Below, piece by piece: positions 1 through 11,900 of a DNA stretch of 60,000 nt. The stretch spans positions 7,466,493 through 7,526,492 of the forward strand of contig NC_049992.1 in the NCBI RefSeq assembly GCF_000003815.2, written 5' to 3'. Made by a program: the position numbers and the translations under genes. The notes under the pieces are model-generated. The model was not told the DNA's origin, did not search any database, and was given only the letters and a program-made list of their open reading frames with translations. Positions within the stretch are counted from its first letter, which is position 1; each line of letters begins with the position of its first letter. Source of the DNA: Branchiostoma floridae. Its lineage: Eukaryota; Chordata; Leptocardii; Amphioxiformes; Branchiostomatidae.

Positions 1-420
1 GATTTGATCGCGATTGAATCGCGTGCGCTAATGAGCCGTAGCTATCTAATTAAAAATCTCGTGTCGTCTGTAAACGCGTTTACTCCCGGCACCCCGCCGA
101 CTCAAAACAAAAGGCTTTGTTCCAGCTGCCCCGCCCCTTGGTCGGGCATTTCACCCACGAAATATTTTGTTCGTTAATGAGCAGTGTTTACTTTTGTAAA
201 TTTGCATGATACTTGTAAGTCGTCAATTTCACGTATTTGTTGATAATTGGTGAATAATACAGGGGCTGGACAGCGCCGCGGGTGTCGGCAATATTGTCCG
301 AGGACCGCTGACGCTTTTTAGCTAAGATCGTAAAAGAAGTTCACAGTCAGCAAATTAATATATCGACATTCTCTCCTGGTACCGATTGCTCAGACTGAGT
401 TAAATTTCTATACTATATCT
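1..420. other. Non-coding left edge, nothing recognised
   Basis: No open frame here resembles a known protein. The first 30 bases contain AATCGCG-type words that recur at 4540-4700, so both places may hold pieces of one repeat family. If the EIF4G gene starts left of the window, this stretch is intronic; otherwise it is intergenic. The sequence does not decide. Confidence 0.5.
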
Positions 421-429
421 TGATTAGTA

Positions 430-1490
430 ACTTTTCATTTTGCTGGTGTTGTGTTGTTGCTTTTTTATTTATCACGAAATGTGCATTTCTCGATAAATTT
501 GAACAGGCGTGTACACGTTACTGCTCGTCATCCAACACCGTCCAAAGGGTACGGATTTGCAAAACATCGGAGGAAAATTGCCAACAGCGATCATGTTCAC
601 AACGCTGGGTATGGAAATTGTGATAAGAAAACAGTCTCCCGATAGATATTTTCTGATATAAAATAAATGTCAATGATGAATCCAGAAAGCAACCCGAACT
701 ACGCAAAAGAAAATAGTCTTCACGGCTAAGCTTTTTCGTAAGCCTCAAAGGGAAGACGATGATGTCAACCGTCGAAACAAGCGGGTTGTCGGCGAATATA
801 GTCTCCTACTTACAGTTTTTGGCGGGTTATCTTCGTATAATTTTAGTGGAATTCGAAGGCCAGCAAAAAGAGATACAAGTTCGATTCGCCACATTTCCCC
901 GTAAAATACGGCGTTACATTCCACCGAAAATTATGTGTATAAGCTGTACTGTACGTCACGGCAGAGAGTTGGGAAGAACTAGACGCGCGTGGGAAATGCA
1001 ACTGGACGTGCGGTTACCATGGCGACAGCTCCGGCGGTAGCCCTCTGAAGTAGCGCCTGCCTGATTATGCGGCAAATCCAATCAACTTCCCTCCAATCAC
1101 AGCCAGAAGCGGCGCTGACAAAGTGGTAACAACAAGAAGAAGCGTAGAACTAACTCGTTGTTGTGTTTTTTTTAATCATTTATCACGAAATGTGCATTCT
1201 TTGATAAAATTTAACACGTTACTGCTCGGCCAGCGTCGTCCGCAAGGCATAGATAATTTTGCAAAACATCGGAGGGACTTTTCCGGCATCGATCATTCTC
1301 ACATCGCTGAGTAAGAATTCTGTGAACAGTCTGTCGATAATCATTTCCAACTTGAAGAAGGTGGTATTTTTTTTACGGCATACTACAAAAGTCGTAACGG
1401 CAACCGAGCGGGTTGCCGGCAAAAATTGTCTCCTATTTACATTTTTAGGCGGGCTACTTTCGTCTAATTTTCGTGGAAGGTATATGATAA
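430..1490. repeat. Diverged ~400-bp direct duplication (copies ~430-880 and ~1140-1490)
   Basis: The two segments share, in the same order, the words TATCACGAAATGTGCAT, CACGTTACTGCTCG, TTTGCAAAACATCGGAGG and, at the end, a block around GCGGGTTG.CGGC and GTCTCCTA.TTACA.TTTT. The copies differ by many substitutions and small indels, so the duplication is old. Short open frames inside it shift between copies and look non-coding. It may be a transposon remnant or a local duplication. Confidence 0.7.
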
Positions 1491-1777
1491 AATAATACAA
1501 GTTCGAATCTTTTGGACCCACAAAGGACTGACAGCATAAACACGATCGTCATCTAATATAAACGGAATTGCTGGGTTGAAGACTATACACTGACATGAAT
1601 GGACTACTAGTATTTATACGCATAAATTGACCGTTTTGCATGTATTTAAATATGAATAAAGGATATTGTGTTTGGTCATAACTTAATATTTCTAGGAACG
1701 TTGATACTCCTTGGTTCGGCATCGGCAGCTAATTTTCTAGACTAGGAAAGTAGGATTCAGGTTTCCATCCGCCTGCT

Positions 1778-1985
1778 GGTCGTCATGGTTACAAACTCGA
1801 CAAACAAGACTTACCTGTTCCTGACGGAGCTCTTGGGTCGGAACACAGCCATCGTACGATCCTGGTCGTCGAGCAGTCGACATACAGCTGATCGTCATGG
1901 TTGCAACTCGACCAACAAGACCTACCTGTTCTGTTCCTGACCGCCTCGGACGTTCCTGGTCGTCGGGCAGTGGACCCACGCAACC
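1778..1985. repeat. Tandem duplication, ~110-bp unit
   Basis: Two adjacent copies share GTCATGGTT.CAA.CTCGAC, AACAAGAC.TACCTGTTC, TTCCTGAC and CCTGGTCGTCG. The second copy begins near 1890. Internal CGTC/GACG words make it partly self-complementary. No coding interpretation is supported. Confidence 0.7.
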
Positions 1986-1999
1986 ATATTCAAGGGGCA

Positions 2000-3200
2000 T
2001 ACGTCTTGGTTCGACAGACAATTGTTATTTTGCCGAAAATTTCTTCATCAGTTATTGGTTTTCTTGTTGAGTATGTGATCAAGTTTTTCTAACCTGTCAT
2101 TGATTCAGTTAAAAGTTGCGTTAGCGTTACTAACATTACTTCTACTTCTAGTATTTTACGTTTCTAAAATGAACATGTTTTTAGTCAGTTTATCTACAAC
2201 TGTTATGCGCTGTTCAAAGAGGTTCACTCTTTTACTAAAAGGGCCTATACGTTTACGGTTGTTTTTCAGCAACATATAGATATATAAATTTAGCTGGTCG
2301 GGATACTACGAAGAGGGATTTGACCAATGAAATAGGTAAACACGATATATCATTGCCTTTGGAACATGAAAGGTAAGTTTACTACCGATGTTATCGATCA
2401 TCATTCGGCAGCTTCTACACCAGTCGGATCGTCATCATCTGTTCCGAATGTTGGAAAAACGGTAGGTTGTCCGTGAATATGAATATGTCCGTGTACAAAC
2501 TTTAATTAATAAAGAAATTTTATACACTTAAACATTTAAAAACATTCTTAATTCATTGGTCGTGGCTCCTTTAATATGAACAGGTTGGGAAATGAATTAT
2601 AGAATTTGGAATACAGAATTTATAGATCATCCACCCCTGCGACATTGCCACAAAGTTCAAATATGGCTTACGCTACCGCTGCGTGTGCAGTCTACGAAGT
2701 ATTTTAATTAGTCTAGATCTGCTCTAGAAATTGTCAATAATACAAATAAAACAAAGTTAGATAAATCAAGTAGGTTGATAAAACCCCCTTGGATAAACCA
2801 AGAAAAAATAACCACATATTAAACACGGGGCTAGATCGGAGTAGAAAATAAACGCAGAATATTGCAACAGTCAACGTGGCCTTCTTCTGTGGGAACATAC
2901 TTTCAAAGAAGCCGCTCCTTACCGTGCATGTGTCAATCAAATTGAGCAGCACGTGAGACCAGACCAGACCAAATTCTGGAGGTTTACAATGTAATTTTTC
3001 TACAAGTTTACCAGCACCGTAACAGTTACGTCAATCGTGTACTTACACACACTAAACAATCAAAACAGCTGTTGATTTTATCGCAACGATATAAGTTTCA
3101 TATTTGCGCTCAAATAACCCAATCTTCCACAACCTGTCCCACGTTCTGGACCCCACACAAACCGTGTACACGTCTAAATGTAATATGATATGCTAGTAGT
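2000..3200. other. No gene seen
   Basis: AT-rich DNA with no frame resembling a protein family, no array and no inverted repeat that I could find. Confidence 0.5.
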
Positions 3201-3227
3201 CGCGCCGTGGCGAACTTTAGGAAGGTT

Positions 3228-3275
3228 GGAATATTTATAAACAGGTCACGTTCCACCGGAGGCGGGGCGGCGCTT
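3228..3275 (+). promoter_or_regulatory. Possible core promoter: TATA-like box plus GC box
   Basis: ATATTTATAA at 3231-3240 is followed by a GC box (GGCGGGGCGG, 3261-3270) where local GC content rises. Position and strand would suit a promoter for the downstream EIF4G gene, but the downstream GC box is atypical and no first exon is demonstrated. Treat as weak. Confidence 0.2.
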
Positions 3276-3619
3276 GAAGTTCGGATGTAGATACTTACAT
3301 GTAGTATCTGCCGGTCGAAGCCTGTTTACTTGGTAGTGAGACCGCCAGGATTTTGTACGACTACACTGGTCGCACTGGACATTCCTTGTTGTTCATTCTG
3401 AAACTGAAAGACTAGTGTACTTACCTATCAGTTCGGAACATGATTAACTTGTCTTCACTTTCATCGATAGATAAGAAATGCAAACACAGACTATTGTAGC
3501 TATTTACAGTGGCAAGTATCGTGTAGTGTGGGCGAATTTGATATCGCTACACCAGCGTACAAATAATGCAACAACAGAAATAGGACACAAATAATTCAAC
3601 ATAGAGTCGGTATGTTTTC

Positions 3620-4320
3620 TTCGGGTGGTCCTGACACTGGCCGCGGTAGCGGGCCGTCCTCGTCACGCATGGTCAGACAGAAGCAGAATTTACTCCATGT
3701 TTTCTGATTTAGAAAAACACATCTTGCCATTCTTGGCAAAAAAAAACAATTTATTTGATGTTTTCTTGTCATGTACGTATAAGATTCAAACTTGCACTAC
3801 ACAGTCGGTTCCTCAAAATTGTAGCAAATCTTCCGAGAAAGAACGTGGTAGGTTAGGTAGCGGCGCGGGTGCGAGGTCGAACCATACATTTTGTATCTTC
3901 GGAATGATTTGTTCCGGTACGTGACCCTGGCGCTAGCCACGGCAGCGCCGAAAGATCGGGGTTCAGTAAAAGCATACTTTGCCATATATTCTGCTTAAGA
4001 AAAAGACACCTTTGTGGAAATTTATTTCTTATTCTTTAATTTTCACGTATCAAATTTAAACATGTGCGGAACAGTCGGTTTCTCAAAATTGTAGCAAATC
4101 TTCGGAATGATTTGTTCCGGTACGTGACCCTGGCGCTAGCCACGGCAGCGCCGAAAGATCGGGGTTCAGTAAAAGCATACTTTGCCATATTCTGCTTAAG
4201 AAAAACACACTTTTGTGGAAATTTATTTGTTTTTCTTTAATTTTCACGTATCAGATTTAAACATGTGCGGAACAGTCGGTTCCTCAAAATTGCAGCAAAT
4301 CTTCTAGAAATATCGTGGTT
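3620..4320. repeat. Tandem triplication of a ~200-bp unit in a CpG-rich block
   Basis: Two close copies (about 3900-4110 and 4112-4310) share GTACGTGACCCTGGCGCTAG, CCACGGCAGCGCCGAAAG, GTTCAGTAAAAGCATACTTT and ACAGTCGGTT.CTCAAAATTG. A third, more diverged copy lies at about 3620-3842 and keeps the ACAGTCGGTTCCTCAAAATT word. The units carry CpG-rich cores separated by AT-rich spacers, as promoter-proximal repeats may. A 60-nt open frame beginning at 3612 lies in the most diverged copy. Confidence 0.75.
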
Positions 4321-4539
4321 GGGAGCGGCGCGGGTGCGTTCTAGACTGCGAGGTTATGCGTTAGTTCAGAAACAAATTGGGAAATTGGGCGTGATACGTT
4401 CTCCGCCCTCCGCGCGGGGGTCTGCATATGAAAAGAAGCCGATTTCTGCCAAACCCCGAACTTTGGACGGCACGGGCGTGTCTAGAAAATGTTTATGAAA
4501 AGAAGAGGCGTGTTTGAAATCTATTCATTGATCGTCTAA

Positions 4540-4700
4540 ACGCGGTTAGACGTGATTTCATGCATATCAGACGCGGGTACACGCATATCTAATCGCGTTT
4601 TACCCGAGAATTGCACGAGTTTTAATCGCGATTTACACGAGATGTAATCGCGACTTGCACGACTTTTGCACGCGATTAAATCGCGTTCAGACCGGACCAT
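4540..4700. repeat. AATCGCG-rich patch, partly palindromic
   Basis: The heptamer AATCGCG or its complement CGCGATT occurs repeatedly (TAATCGCGTTTTAC, TTAATCGCGATTTAC, GTAATCGCGACTTG, CGCGATTAAATCGCG), mixed with GCACGA words. The last is a perfect palindrome. Similar words open the window at 8-22. It could be a decayed MITE or a cluster of binding sites. Confidence 0.5.
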
Positions 4701-4885
4701 AAACGTAGTCGGTACTGTAAGTGCGAACATATTTACAGCACAGTGAATATTTACTGTGTTTGGACTGTTCGTTAAACTTAGATTTTTCGTTAGGAGAAAA
4801 GTTCTATGAAGATTCCTCTTGACATACTATATGGCTAAAAGGGATAAACATTCTAAGAAAAACGTTGAATCTATTACTTGCCATT

Positions 4886-4997
4886 TCTTTTGTAAAAGGT
4901 GCTAAGATATCATTGTGAATGCAAGAAATGTTAGTTGGTTGACTCTACTAGTATTTCTTGCGATTTCTTTTGTAAGAGGTGCTAAGATATCATTGTT
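4886..4997. repeat. 32-bp near-perfect direct repeat upstream of EIF4G visible exon 1
   Basis: Copies at 4886-4917 and 4966-4997 differ by one base (TTGTAAAAGGTGC versus TTGTAAGAGGTGC), with period 80. They end about 40 bp before the acceptor of the exon at 5037. Unlike other arrays in this window they do not include exon sequence. Confidence 0.8.
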
Positions 4998-5036
4998 CCT
5001 GTAGAAAGTAGCTATTATTGTTTTCTCTCTCCCCAG

Positions 5037-5922
5037 ACTCAGCAGCAAGCTGCCCCTCCCACCAAGCCAGGTGAGAACACCAACACCAACACCAGTATTG
5101 CTGCGCAGTTTGCAGCGCAGGTGGCCGCCACCTTGGACACCTCCCCAACCCCCAACAAGGACACGTCTGCGACCAGCGCCGGATCCAGCAGCATCTCCGC
5201 GCCCAAGGAGGCGACCGGGAAATCCGAGAGCCCCAAGCCGGGACAGGTTGCGGCGCCCGCAGCGGCGGCGGTGCTCACTACTCCGACGATCCAGCCTGAG
5301 ACTCCCGCGGTCGTTCCCAGAACTGAGGAGCAGTCTGTACCGTCGGAGCAGGCGGCGGTGCCCGTTGCCGTGGATACGCCGGCGTACGTTCCCGTTGCCG
5401 AACCGTCTCCTGCAAAGGCGGAGCAACCTGCCGCTGCCACTACGATAGCCAGCGATGACACAGACTCTGTCGTTTCCAAAAGGGCGGAGCCTGTTGCCGC
5501 GGAAACCAAGCCTGTTGCCATGGGAACCAAGCCGGTCGCTGCCGCGGCGGACTCGAAACCCGTCGTCGCCGCCCCTCCTACAGTGAGCAAAGACTCGAAC
5601 CCCCCACCCCCAGTCCCCAAATCTGCACAATCTATGGTTGTAGATAGCAAAGACAAAGATGCAACTAAGGACCGTAATGCAGTAGTTGCAACAGAGTCGG
5701 AACAGAAACCTGTGGAAAACAAAACTTCAGCAGCAAAGCCCAAATTGCCCGAGGAAGTTGCCAAGGCTCCTCCCGCAGACGTTACGAAAGCTCCCGAGAC
5801 GAAATCGGAAGAGAAGCCGGCTGCGGAAGTGGCTGCGAAGAAGCCTGCGGGGGAGACCGTCGCGCCCGAGAAGGCCGCTGCGCCGACCGCTGTGGAAGAA
5901 GTAAACGATGAATCACCACAGG
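5037..5922 (+). CDS. EIF4G: EIF4G visible exon 1 (Pro/Ala/Lys-rich N-terminal region)
   Basis: The acceptor is a strong pyrimidine tract ending CCCCAG (5031-5036). The frame is open across 886 nt and ends at donor G|GTAAG with one spare base, which fits the next exon. The product is low complexity: repeated [12 protein letters not shown]-like words, lysine plus proline plus alanine, no globular domain. The exon starts in phase 0, so a preceding exon must supply the start codon. If the intron is retained, translation stops at 6003-6005 inside a MITE. Confidence 0.9.
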
Positions 5923-8900
5923 GTAAGAAAAGAAGGATCCTGACTGTCAATGCAGGGTTGGACAAGTTTTTGCCTGAACCAAGTTTTCACTTGCCTGAAA
6001 GTTAAATGTCATATTTTTGGAAGGAATCAAGGTTGTTTACAAACATAATTACAGAAAGCCTGATAACAATTAGATTATTTTGAAGGCATTTCGAAGTTTC
6101 ATTGGCCTCTTTGGTGGCAAAAAATCTTACTAGCCCGATCAGGCAAGTGGGGTAGGACATTGGCTTGCCCGATCAGCACTTTCACTTGCCTGGGACAATC
6201 AGACAATTGGACTTGTCCGACCCTGCAATCACAATTTGCAGTTCAACCAATTATAGCGGCTTAACCAATGAGAGAGTGGCGGCATGTCTTTGGAAAAGTT
6301 GAATCTTTAATGTTTTTATTTTGTATTTCTACATTTTAGGGATATGGGTTAGGCTATGGGATTGGTCTGGATAATATTCGACTCCTGTCAACCCAAAAAT
6401 GTCTATACAGTCGGCATTTCAAGGGTTGGATGGAAAACATTTTTTTCCCTAGGCATAAGCACATTTTTATTACTTGTAAGGATTGGGTTTAACTTACTGC
6501 ACTGCTATTCAATATTTAAGAACTTCTATACAAAGGTGTTTTGTTAAAGATGACAGTATAGCTATTATGTCTTACTTGTTAGTTCACGGTTGGGGAAAGT
6601 TATCCATTAAACAGTTACTTTTGAACCCAGGGCTCGAAATACCCTGCATATGCAGGTTAGTACAGGTAAAATTGGAGCTGTGCCAGTATTTCTGGTGTCT
6701 ACCTGCGCCTAACTTGCACTGGTTCATGTACTGAGTTTTATACACAAATGTCCTATGATGTAGGTGTGTATGGATTGTCATTAGCTGCATTGATAAAGTT
6801 TGAAAGAAAAAAATATCAATGCTTGGTTCCTAAACAATTTTAGTATGATTCATAACTCTTCAGTTCAGAGTTCAGTTCAGAGTGGTGCAGGTAAAATTTG
6901 TCTGGTGCAGGTAATTTTTAATGTTACCTGCACCAGTGCAGGTATGCAAAAAAAAGTATTTCGAGCCCTGGAATCGGATATGCACTTTGTTCTCTTCAGC
7001 TGGCATAGTTCACACAAAGACTGTGAATGTTGACCCCCTCCACTGCCCAGGCAACAGGCCCACCTCTAACGTGGTCGTGCTCTGTGTTCAGGCGGTGGGA
7101 GATAAATACTTTGTTTGGTGCTACAGCCTCGTGTGACGTTACCAGACTTCAGAGGCTCATGGTCCAATCATACAACCCTACTACTTTATCCCAGCTTAGG
7201 CGTTGTAACACTTAGAAATATTCTTCAGAATGAAAATTTTTTAATTGAAAGCTACACAAAAAAAGAGTATGCAAAGGAAATTCCAATCATACAAAACCTT
7301 GAATTCTCCCACTGCTAAGTTGTGCAGAATAATATGCAAATAGGCACCAGGAATGTATTTATCTTCTGCACATGATTGGTTGTGTTAAAATTATAGATCA
7401 GGGATTGAAATACTTTTTTTTTGCTACATGCAAAATTGCAAGTTGGCAAAAATTTTACGTGCAATTTGAAAAATTTACATGCAAAATACAACTAGGCGGC
7501 GATCGCGATGAGGATCACTAGCTTGCATCGGTGAATTTTAATTACATCTAGTGAAGCTACCCGAGAAAGTTACTGGCAAAAACAAGGAAGGAAAAAGACA
7601 GACGTCCATATGTCGTTTTGTCTAGGAGTAGGGTGTCTAATTCCTCAGTATTTTTACTATAGGCCAGGTATTTTCAACATGCAAGATTGCAAGTTCAGAA
7701 TATTTCTACGTACAAATATAAAAAAATTATGTGCAAATTGCAAGTTAGGAATGTGTATTTCGAACCCTGAAGATGTTCAGGTATTTCTGTGTTTTCTTTC
7801 TCCTCTTGCTAGGATTTCACTTGAAAATGTCTGAGAACCACTGTTATGAATTAGCAAGGCCAAATGTCCATATGTCTTGCATGGAGAAAAGGAAGTTGCA
7901 TCAGAAAGATTGGATAGCAACAAGAAAAACAGTGCTGTCCCCCTTTCTATCACCAGTTGGTATAGTCCTAGATGTCAAAGGTCACCAGTGGGTTGCATTA
8001 TGTAAAGAATAGTGAAGCAACCTTTGGTCCACAGTACAGTTTCCTTTTCTTTGTTTTACACCATGTGTTAGGGAACCATTTATTTCATACAACTTCCTTC
8101 TGTGTCTTATTCTGAACCATGGACCTATTCTGGACTGATTCCAAGGCTTGAGGTACCTTTGCACTTTTTAAGTTTTAGAAAAGGAGTAGGCAGACCCAGA
8201 CCTAGCTGATCTGAAACAGCTGTCACCTTTCCCATAAGGTGAGCTTGTACTTGGTGGAGAAATTTCTGCTAGGGAGGGCCGCTCTTAGTCTTGGTGTGTG
8301 CCCGAGGATTCGGAGAACTGCACTAAGAAGGACAGCAATGTCCACAGGCATTTATAGAGTGATTGGAATCCGAGGAATGCAGTCCAACAGCCAATAGAAG
8401 GGCCTGGTAGGTTCAGTAGCGATTGCTTGCGCTGGGGGTTAGAGTTACGATCCAGGCATTTTTCACCCCTCCTATTTTTAACGGGCAGTTGAGTAATGTT
8501 ACTTGTGACTGGCTTCTCTAGTTGTGAACAGTCGATAGACTATTCTTGTAGCGTCACATAATGTAGCATATGGACAAGGAAAAAAATGGATATTTATGAC
8601 AAGTGTGGGAGGGAGATTGGCATTGAGTTTCCAACAGTTAACAATCATGACATCACGTCGGAGCGTACGACCGTCCCACGAAGATGAAAACTTCTTTTCG
8701 ATAGGCAGAGAGTGAAGGCAAGGCTACGATTGCAGGCCCCTTGTCACATCAATTTTTGGTAACGCTCAGACAGGGGCGGGTAGCGCCTGGTGGCATTTTG
8801 GCCAGAGTCCAACCTCCAAGTGTGTGTGCTGGTTTCTGACGCACAGGTTCTTTCTACCATCTTGTGGTGAGATCTGCGCAGTGTTTTGTGCCCGGCATGG

Positions 8901-11900
8901 CCATAATTTTTCTCCTCTGTGTTCGGGAAAGAAGATAGCACCGCCATGCCTCACTCCAAGAGAGGTTTGTACAAGTGTTACGTCTATATTTGGTTTGTGC
9001 TAGGGTTAAGACTGCGTTGTGTGGTGCAGCCATGGGTTAAATTAGGATGGTGCGGCCATGTTGGAAAGCGGGTCATATATATATATATATACACACAAGC
9101 CACTTGTACCAAAGCTGTAATTATAAAAACTGCTGTGTTGAAATTTTGCAGTCCTGGAGATCAAAAGGGGGGCATTCTTACCAAAGTCCTGTGTTAAATC
9201 AGTACCTTATGGTGGTAGAAATGTACCCAGATGAGTTTCAATAGGATAAAGCTGGGAATGTTAACCAGGGCAATTGATTTTAATTACATGGCACTGTTAA
9301 CTGTAGCCCTATGGTGTCACGTACGTAATCCTGAGATTCTGTTGATTTGTTACACAGTTTTGAAGAGTATTTTTAAATGGAATCTTGGTATTGGGTTACA
9401 ATTTGTCAAAACATGTTTGAGAAATCAGATAACATATATCACATCCCTGGAAAATGTGGTAGATTCGCTGCTTCAGGCTTTGTTGAATGTCGTCCTAAGA
9501 TTTCGCTGCTGTCTCAGATTTATTAGACCAAATTATACATGTACCCCCCTCCTGACTTGGATTACACATTTTGATAGAGCATGTTTATCAAGTCTTTCAA
9601 CCTAATTTCCCAATAGAATTTTCTTACTTTTTGGTACGGTACACATTAGGATTTAGCACTGATTTTGTTTCCCATCTAAGATTTAAACAAAAGATTATGC
9701 TGAAAACTTGAAACAGGCTGAGGGGAAAATGTGTACATGGTTCACGTTAAACAGTGTATCCATGGGAAGATACAAATTTTCCTCCTATCATTTTGTTTCT
9801 CTTGCTTGATTTTTCATTTGAAAATATCAGAGACCCAGTAAGTTAAATTGGCCCAGAGTGAACAATTACATATTTTTATTCTGCATTTCTATTTTGACCA
9901 AGGTAAGGGTATGGGAGTGTCTATTACCAACTGCTGGCATCGACCTATCATAAGAAATATAAGAATTTTTGTTTGAAAATGTCAGAGACTTTTAGACTTT
10001 GAGACCCAGTAAGTTCAATTGGTGAACCTCACCCCATTGCAACTCATTCCCCTTTATTCCTGTTGAGTCCTGGCACGTATTGGGAATGACTCACGATCAT
10101 CCCTCATTCCATTGGTGCCCAGGAGTGCAATAACGGCCCAGTGACAAACGCGTGCGTCTGGCTTTACCAATACTTGGGCTTAAGGCCAATTTAACATGAT
10201 TATCTGCTTCTCAGCTCTAAAAAGGGGAAAAAATTAGGAGATTAAGAGTTAGAAATAACTGTAAGGTGTATAGGATAGCTACATGATAGTTAAATTCTGT
10301 GTGCTAAAACAATAAGAGCAAAATTGCAAGTACAAAGAACAAAATATCGAATGATGATTATTGTTGTTAGATCTGTATCTATTGGACAGAAAGAAAATCT
10401 GTGAAAATTCAATATTATAGCTGCATGCAGGAGTCCAATATAATATCAGATTTATTCATAGTTCTTTTTGATGTCTGGTAAAATCGATAAATGATTAAAA
10501 GATTATGATACAATTTTAAACTTTATTACCATACACAAAATTAAAACTTGAAAAGGATCAGAGGACTGATTGAAACCTTGTTGGTAAGTGCTTAATTTTT
10601 GTGTACGGTTATAAAGTTTGAAATTGTAGCATAACGTTCATTACCTTTATAGATGAACTTACATTATTTCAAAGATGTCCCAAGAAACTGAAAATTGAGT
10701 TGCCAGGGCTTTACCTGCGAGCATTAGCAGTCCTGCAGTGTAACGTCTGCAATCCAACCGATTTATTGCCTGAGCGTCAGATGAATAGTTGTAGAAATCG
10801 ACCCGGGTCTGCGTATGGATTCAGAAGGTAGACGGAAATGGTTGCAAAACTGTGCAATTTAACTGCCTATCCTTGTGTAACAAGATCACAGCTACGAGTG
10901 GCAAAACGAACCTGTGTGTGTGCATTTTAAAATATCAGACTTTGGATTTCGCCTTAATCAAATGGCAAAGATAGAAACCTAGACACCTTACACTATAGAA
11001 CCATTATGTTCAAAGCAAAGTGAAGGAATAGTTTTAGAAAATCTTCCAGATCGATTTATGTCAAAGCGTCCTTTTACTTATCGATTTTTGGCAGGATATC
11101 CATAAGTTCACTGCACTAGCTTTCTAATGTAGATCAAATGTCTGAATATCATGTAGCTTAGTTTATCAAAGATATCCATTGCAGAACAGCATTGTTTTGT
11201 GGCATTGTAGCACAGATTTTTTCCCAATTGCTGTTGCAAGACTGAATAGTTGTCTGTCTAATCTGCATATATAAAGTGCAGACTATAAAACTAAAAGGTG
11301 TGAATCATATCTTCTGTCCCTATGTAGAGGTGGATAAACTTGTCTAACCAGTATTTCCAGATCCGGCAATGTTTCATAAGTAGTCTTCACTATTGCAAGA
11401 TAGGGCTGTACCTCGGTAGCTTTAGTGGGAAAATATTACCGCCTGGAATGCAAGTATGGGGAAACTATGCCGCTCAGTTAAAGGTTTGCTTTCTTTGCTG
11501 TAGAAGTTCATAAGTATGATAGACTTAAGTTTTGTATTTGCTAAATAGCAATTACCGGTACTCAAGCAACTGGATATGATTTTTGAAGTTGCTTGAATAA
11601 TTGCTATGTGGCATATCTTTTTACCTGAATGCCTATCCTTCATTGACGTAAGTCTTGTACTGTTATGTAATGTACCTGATGTCCTTGTGTTGTCTACAGC
11701 TAAACAAGTAGCAAAGAAGTCTCAGAAGAAGAAGATGAAGGAGTTGAATAAGAAGGGGGACAGTAAAGACACAGACCTAATGGATGCATTCAGAGAAAAA
11801 GATGAGGTAAGTTTGTTGAATTTGAGTCCTGTTTTTGAATTTCTTGTGACTTTTAAAATCTCTATTTTGTGCATGTGCATGTGTAAGGTAAAAATTATGT

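Larger units (their letters stand above)
7773..11699 (+). other. EIF4G: Remainder of EIF4G first visible intron
   Basis: No further coding exon is recognised. It contains a TA/CA microsatellite (9078-9100), a short direct repeat built on GAAAAT.TCAGAGAC and GACCCAGTAAGTT.AATTGG (9820-9855 and 9970-10022), a hairpin MITE at 10503-10634 and a decayed MITE-like piece at 11550-11640 (ACTCAAGCAACTGGATATGA ... TTGCTTGAATAATTGCTA). Confidence 0.6.

Noticed and set aside
4902-5965. Long minus-strand open frames opposite EIF4G exon 1 (242 and 308 codons)
   Set aside because: They are antisense shadows of a low-complexity GC-rich coding exon; the plus frame has matching splice phases and family similarity.
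6483-9605. Several 60-124-codon plus frames in EIF4G intron 1
   Set aside because: No family resemblance, MITE-derived sequence in part, and no splice-phase fit with flanking exons.
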